A DNA stretch of 64,000 nt from Prorocentrum cordatum (taxonomy: Eukaryota; Sar; Dinophyceae; Prorocentrales; Prorocentraceae). A program made the position numbers and the translations under genes. This document shows positions 62,605 through 64,000 of the stretch, one piece after another. Position 1 is the stretch's first letter. Every line of letters starts with the position of its first letter. Below the pieces are notes generated by a model. It ran no database searches. It saw only the letters and a list, made by a program, of their open reading frames with translations, and had not been told where the DNA came from. Location: assembly GCA_963575745.1 (NCBI GenBank), contig CAUYUJ010001328.1:1-64000 (forward strand), given 5' to 3'.

Positions 62605-63082
62605 CTCCTACTCCCTCCGTCCTCCTCCTCCTCCTCCTCCTCCTCCTCCTCCTCCTCCTCCTCCTCCTCCTCCTCCTCCTCCTCCTCCTCCTCCTCTCCT
62701 CCCCCCTCCTCCTCCTCCTCCTCCTCCTCCCCTCCTCCTCCTCCTCCTCCTCCTCCTCTCCTCCTCCTCCCCTCCCCCTCCTCCTCCTCCTCCTCCTCCC
62801 CTTCCTCCTCCTTCTCCTCCTCCTCCTCCTCCTCCTCCTCCTCCTCCCTCCTCCTCCTCCTCCTCCTCCCCTCCTCCTCCTCCCCCCCCTCCTCCTCCTC
62901 CTCCTCCTCCTCCTCCTCCTCTCTCCTCCTCTCCTCCTCTCACTCCTCCTCCTCCCTCCTGCTCCTCCTCCTCCTCCTCCTCCTCCTCCTCCTCTCCTCC
63001 ACCTCCTCCTCCTCCTCCTCCTCCTCCTCCTCCCGCCTCCTCCTCCTCCTCCTCCTCCTCCTCCTCCTCCTCCTCCTCCTCC
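62605..63082. repeat. Long (TCC)n tract
   Basis: About 480 bp of CTC/TCC, the longest such tract in the window. Confidence 0.98.
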
Positions 63083-64000
63083 TGGGGCGCAAATCATGGC
63101 CGGCGGCACCACGTACGCGGCCCATGGGGGGGGGCCGGGGACGCAAGGAAAGAAGAGGCGGCGCCAAGAGATCTGGGGAGATGCAGTAGCCCCTGCCATG
63201 AGATCGAACCCCCTCCCCCAGTCCTCCCCGTCCCCCCTCCCCTGGCCGCCCCCGAGTCCTCGGAGTCGCGCCGCCCCAGGCTGGTGGCCTTGTCGTCGTG
63301 GGAGTCGCACGGCGGCTCGCCGGGAGCGCAGCCGCCCAGCGTCGACGGGCGCAGGTCACGCGCGGCGAGAGACAGCTTTCCCCGCGGCTCCGGCAGAGCC
63401 ATCCACACGGGCTCCACCAGCTTGGCCCAGCGCGGCATGGCAGAGAGGCTCGGCTCGGGTGCGGCTAGAAGTGTCCCTGGCCCAGGGTGCTCCCAGGATG
63501 TCCAAGGAGGCCCCCACGGCCTCCAGAGCACCACTCACGAGGCCCAGGAAGGGGACCAGGGACTCCAGAATAGAGCGAAGAGCTGGGGGGCACATTGGGC
63601 CAGGGACACTCTTGGCAGCCCCCGATCGGCAGGGGGCGGCGGGGGAGTCAAAGCGTGGCGCGGTGGAGGCTCGGGTAACGCGAGCCCCGGAGCCCCCAGC
63701 GCGGAGGCGGATCCTATACCTGCGGCTGGCCCCCAGGAGGCTCCCGAGAGGCCCCAAGATTCCTCCCCGGAGGCCCCCGAGATCTTCCGAAGAGACCACA
63801 AGAACGATCCCTGAGGACTCCGGCCCACGTCAGCGTCGTCGTCGTTGCCACCGCCGCCGCCGCCGCCGTTGTCGTCGTCGTCTCCCTTCAGGATCGGCGG
63901 CACAGGCAGTAAGGCCTTCGCACTCTCCTCGGTCCGCAGGCGTGGAGGCAGACCCTGCCTGCGCCTGGTGCCTGCCGCGGCGGAGTCGGCGCGGGGGTCC
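63083..64000. other. No gene recognised
   Basis: GC-rich sequence with GAGGCCCCC-type repeat words (63480-63780) and a GTCGTC/GCCGCC run (63833-63880). The minus frame reads GDDDDNGGGGGGG there, which is repeat translation. No domain seen. Confidence 0.4.

Noticed and set aside
62234-63310. 358-codon Arg/Gly-rich minus-strand frame
   Set aside because: It reads through the (TCC)n tract; no domain and composition set by the repeat.

Overview
The window looks like nuclear DNA of a dinoflagellate. The evidence is GC-rich coding DNA, very dense simple repeats, reverse-transcriptase and transposase remnants, a Mei2-type RNA-binding protein with a VKNTF motif, a transposon-style cytosine-5 DNA methyltransferase, and a spliced gene using GT-AG and apparently GC-AG introns. 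No bacterial or viral gene order is visible. Genus is not resolved.

Layout. 0.3-1.5 kb: a Mei2-like RRM gene (minus strand, one frameshift) with a diverged duplicated 3' flank. 2.3-4.1 kb: the C-terminal half of a non-LTR retrotransposon polyprotein. 4.6-8.6 kb: minisatellites, microsatellites and GGGCCC/CTTGG-rich dispersed repeats. 8.6-14.2 kb: a minus-strand block with a cytosine-5 methyltransferase, a zinc-ribbon-like protein and a protein resembling a JmjC/cupin fold that lacks metal ligands. 14.2-19.5 kb: degenerate tandem repeats and a cluster of strong inverted repeats. 20.1-21.2 kb: an unrecognised ORF. 21.9-24.5 kb: an interspersed array of an ACAACGCAATCTC motif. 24.8-26.8 kb: a broken transposase-like gene. 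29.1-45.4 kb: one or two minus-strand genes cut into at least 25 short exons, with introns almost entirely microsatellite. 46.2-47.4 kb: an AT-rich array of about 150-bp units in both orientations and a CCAAGACAT array. 47.4-51.8 kb: a decayed element ORF with two in-frame stops and a foldback-bearing insertion. 52.2-54.3 kb: a second copy of the 7.3-kb dispersed repeat and an unrecognised ORF. 54.8-57.2 kb: a reverse-transcriptase pseudogene. 57.7-60.3 kb: possible His/Asp-rich exons. 60.4-61.1 kb: a truncated BiP/HSP70-like gene. 61.2 kb onwards: a 100-N gap, a duplicated 450-bp segment and a 500-bp (TCC)n tract.

Most protein-coding signal belongs to decayed mobile elements, which share no pathway. 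The exceptions are the spliced gene(s), the Mei2-like gene and the BiP-like gene. Most long open frames over GGA/TCC, GAT, TATG, TGG and ACATGAAAAA repeats are artefacts and are not listed as genes.
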